The notes under the pieces are model-generated. The model was not told the origin of the DNA. It saw nothing but the letters and a program-made list of their open reading frames with translations, and did no database searches. From DATEPR01 sp036503065 (GTDB lineage Bacteria; Actinomycetota; Actinomycetes; Mycobacteriales; Pseudonocardiaceae), in NCBI GenBank assembly GCA_036503065.1, contig DASXXM010000450.1:1-7554 (forward strand): 7,554 nucleotides of DNA. Reading direction: 5' to 3'. Within the stretch, counting starts at the first letter, position 1. Each line of letters starts with the position of its first letter. Shown one piece after another: positions 5,966-7,554 of the stretch. The translations under genes and the position numbers were made by a program.

Positions 5966-6205
5966 ATGACGCGTCCGGAGCCCGTCAGGTTCATGCGCAC
6001 CCAGGCAACGATGGCGTATCCGGAAGGGCGGCTGCTGGCGCTGCGCGACGGCGCGGTGCACGTGCTGGCACCGGACGGCTGGTCGCGACTCGGTCCGAGC
6101 GTCCCGCCGGGCGCGGGCTCGTTGCCGCGGGAGGACGCGGAGGACTGGTGCGAGCGGCAGGGCTGGGACCTGGAACTGCTGGACGCCGTCCCGCGACAGC
6201 CCTGA
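5966..6205 (+). CDS. Small uncharacterised protein convergent with sepH
   Basis: A 79-residue soluble protein, acidic towards its C-terminus. Third codon positions become strongly G/C-biased from the ATG at 5966 onward, which supports this start, but no Shine-Dalgarno precedes it. Alternatives are ATG at 5993 (residue 10) and ATG at 6011 (residue 16), the latter with a weak AGG 5 nt upstream and opening MAYPEGRLLALRDG. The middle alternates short beta-like runs (LLALRDGAVHVLAPDGW, 23-39) and the end is helical (REDAEDWCERQGWDLELLD). No motif or membrane segment is recognised. It diverges from the membrane-protein gene across 6 bp, and its TGA directly abuts the sepH stop codon. Frame use and composition favour a real gene over a shadow; homologue support was not testable. 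Confidence 0.55.
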   Translation: MTRPEPVRFMRTQATMAYPEGRLLALRDGAVHVLAPDGWSRLGPSVPPGAGSLPREDAEDWCERQGWDLELLDAVPRQP

Positions 6206-7474
6206 TCAGCCCCGTTGGGTCCGGACGCCGAGCAGCACGTCCTCCCAGGACGGGACGATCGGGTGATTCTTCTTGCCGCGCTTGGCGGCCGGCTCGGTCT
6301 TGCGCGGCGGCGTCGGGGGCGGGCCTGCCGGCGGTTCCGGCTCGACCTGCGCGGCAGGCTCCTCGACCGTGGCGGGCTCGACGACCTTGGCCGGCTCGGC
6401 CGTTGCCGGCTCGACTTCGGTGGCAGGCGCCGCCTTGGCGGGCGCGGCCTTCGCGGCGGGTTCGGCGACCTTCGTGGGCTCGATCTCGGCGGGCTTCTCG
6501 ACGACCGGGGCCGGCGCGTCGACCACCTGCGCGGCCGGCGCCGGTTCGGGTTCCGGCGTTGGCTTCGGTGCTGCCATCGGCTCCGGTTCGCGCACCAGTT
6601 CTCGGACCGGTTCCGGCGTCCGCACCGGTTCCGGCGTCCGGACCGGCGGCTCGCGCCGGACGGGTTCGCGGGGTATCGGCTTCGGCACGATCTCGTCGGC
6701 GGCCAGGATCTCCGGTTCCGGCTGCGGCTCGATGATCAACGGCTCCCTGGCCACCACTTCCCTGGCGGGCGGTGCTGGCTGGCGGATCAGCGGCTCGTCG
6801 TCGAAGTCCGAGTCGCCGCGGACCAGCGGCGCCGCTTCCAGTGCCTGGCGGGCCAGTTCGGTGACCGGCCGGACCGTGCGCAGCGGCCGATTCACCGGGT
6901 TGGGGTCCATCAGGTCGTGGGCAGGCTCGTCCATCGGGATCACCGTGCCGCCGTGCGCGCCGGGGTGGAAGGCCCAGTGCGCGCGGTTGTCCGACCGGCC
7001 CGTGTACCAGTACAGCTGGACGACCCACTTGCCGTCCTCGCCGCGCCACGAGTCCCAGGTGGCCGTCGCGTAGTCCTGACCGCGCAGGCCGAACGCGTGC
7101 GCGGCCACCTCGGCCAGGGTCTGCAGGTCGGGCCCGTCCTCGCGGACCGGGTGGGCCCGCTGGGCCAGCTCGGCCGTGCGGGAGCGTTCCAGCAGCACCG
7201 GGTAGGCGAACCGCTCCACCCGATGGGCCGGCACGCCGGCCGCCGCCGCGACCTGCTCGACGGACTCACCCGCACGGATGCGGGTCTGGATCTCACGGGG
7301 ACGCATCTGGCTCTCCAGCTCGATCTCGATCTGGCCGAGTCGGGTGACGTCGCCCCGAGCGGCCGCGCGCAGACGCTCGTCCGCCGGAACCATGAAACGC
7401 TCGCTGCGCGCGGCGTCCTCGCAAATGACGGACTTGCCGTCCTCGCTGAGGCCGATCACTCGCAGCGCCCGCAT
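6206..7474 (-). CDS. sepH: Septation protein SepH (DUF3071), FtsZ-interacting
   Basis: A 422-residue cell-division protein. SepH is known in Streptomyces and mycobacteria to bind FtsZ and promote its assembly at the septum. The N-terminal DUF3071 region spans about 1-165, from MRALRVIGLSEDG to the aromatic block WVVQLYWYTGRSDNRAHWAF (150-169). It includes a helix-turn-helix near 57-95 (RPREIQTRIRAGESVEQVA, then GVPAHRVERFAYPVLLERS). A Pro/Glu/Ala/Val-rich, probably disordered linker fills about 215-395. The C-terminus has the conserved motif HPIVPSWEDVLLGVR (404-418). Streptomyces SepH is, from memory, about 340 residues, so the linker here is long. The ATG at 7474 is chosen over the adjacent GTG at 7477 because AGGAGG lies 5 nt before it and only 2 nt before the GTG. 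The HTH fold is conserved in the family although its studied role is with FtsZ, not as a transcription factor. Confidence 0.95.
   Translation of the reverse strand: MRALRVIGLSEDGKSVICEDAARSERFMVPADERLRAAARGDVTRLGQIEIELESQMRPREIQTRIRAGESVEQVAAAAGVPAHRVERFAYPVLLERSRTAELAQRAHPVREDGPDLQTLAEVAAHAFGLRGQDYATATWDSWRGEDGKWVVQLYWYTGRSDNRAHWAFHPGAHGGTVIPMDEPAHDLMDPNPVNRPLRTVRPVTELARQALEAAPLVRGDSDFDDEPLIRQPAPPAREVVAREPLIIEPQPEPEILAADEIVPKPIPREPVRREPPVRTPEPVRTPEPVRELVREPEPMAAPKPTPEPEPAPAAQVVDAPAPVVEKPAEIEPTKVAEPAAKAAPAKAAPATEVEPATAEPAKVVEPATVEEPAAQVEPEPPAGPPPTPPRKTEPAAKRGKKNHPIVPSWEDVLLGVRTQRG
6606..6646. repeat. sepH: 18-bp tandem repeat inside the sepH linker
   Basis: The unit ACCGGTTCCGGCGTCCGC (6606-6623) repeats at 6624-6641 with one change, followed by a partial third ACCGG. 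On the coding strand it encodes back-to-back VRTPEP hexapeptides in the proline-rich linker. The exact unit suggests recent slippage or duplication that lengthens the linker. Confidence 0.8.
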
Positions 7475-7479
7475 CACGT

Positions 7480-7485
7480 CCTCCT
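7480..7485 (-). promoter_or_regulatory. sepH: Shine-Dalgarno AGGAGG of sepH
   Basis: AGGAGG read on the minus strand lies 5 nt from the ATG at 7474 and 2 nt from the GTG at 7477. The spacing decides for the ATG. Confidence 0.8.
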
Positions 7486-7509
7486 GATGACTTCACCTCG
7501 CCGGGTACG

Positions 7510-7515
7510 ACGTTA
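7510..7515 (-). promoter_or_regulatory. sepH: Candidate -10 box TAACGT for sepH
   Basis: On the minus strand, TAACGT fits TANNNT and would start the transcript near 7503, giving a leader of about 28 nt that includes the AGGAGG. No convincing -35 is visible 16-18 nt upstream. The rest of 7491-7554 shows no gene. Confidence 0.3.
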
Positions 7516-7554
7516 TGTCGGCGTGCCTGCTTGACGCCGAAGGCGCGCCGTGCC

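Noticed and set aside
5960..6061. N-terminal extension of the membrane protein to a GTG at 6061
   Set aside because: The extension is Arg/His/Gln-rich and antisense to the codon-biased start of the small plus-strand gene; the ATG pair at 5959/5956 fits the protein better.
6215..7534. 439-residue plus-strand open frame opposite sepH
   Set aside because: Arg/Gly/Leu-rich low-complexity shadow; the minus strand encodes recognisable SepH end to end.
1..7554. CRISPR arrays, tRNA/rRNA genes, insertion sequences, attachment sites
   Set aside because: I saw no regularly spaced repeats, tRNA-like cloverleaf, transposase frame or terminal inverted repeats; only the 18-bp intragenic repeat in sepH.

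Overview
The window is GC-rich, with strongly G/C-biased third codon positions, GTG/TTG/ATG start clusters and a SepH cell-division gene. It therefore comes from an actinomycete chromosome. Protein flavour suggests a Pseudonocardiaceae- or Streptomyces-like organism; the genus is inference, not shown.

Left block, 1-1483, plus strand. It opens with the C-terminal part of a regulator of the XRE/HTH type with a TPR-like tail, cut by the window edge. An 82-bp gap follows, with an inverted repeat, a possible promoter and a strong ribosome-binding site. Next come a 215-residue Cys-rich protein (CxxC...CxxC) of unknown function and a 66-residue protein overlapping it by ATGA. This block is visibly less GC-rich than the rest: hand counts give 32/60 at 181-240 against 45/60 at 3541-3600 in the ABC genes. 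It reads as a small accessory regulatory cassette. A perfect 9-bp hairpin at 1469-1498 separates it from the convergent transporter operon.

Middle block, 1504-5135, minus strand. Two ABC exporter half-transporters, each with a membrane domain and an ATPase domain, overlap by ATGA. They almost certainly form one heterodimeric exporter. The first subunit has Asp in place of the catalytic Walker B Glu and Glu in place of the Q-loop Gln. The second has a canonical Walker B but an LSAGQ signature. Together these give one degenerate and one consensus ATP site. The 248 bp upstream holds a good promoter candidate, two palindromes around it and a leader hairpin, so expression is probably regulated. 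No regulator gene lies next to it.

Right block, 5384-7474. A small multi-pass membrane protein (minus) and a 79-residue uncharacterised protein (plus) diverge from only 6 bp. The small protein then runs head-on into sepH (minus), with the two stop codons directly abutting. SepH carries the conserved N-terminal DUF3071/HTH region, a long Pro/Glu/Ala-rich linker and the conserved C-terminal tryptophan motif; it acts with FtsZ in septum formation. The last 80 bp are the sepH ribosome-binding site and a possible promoter.
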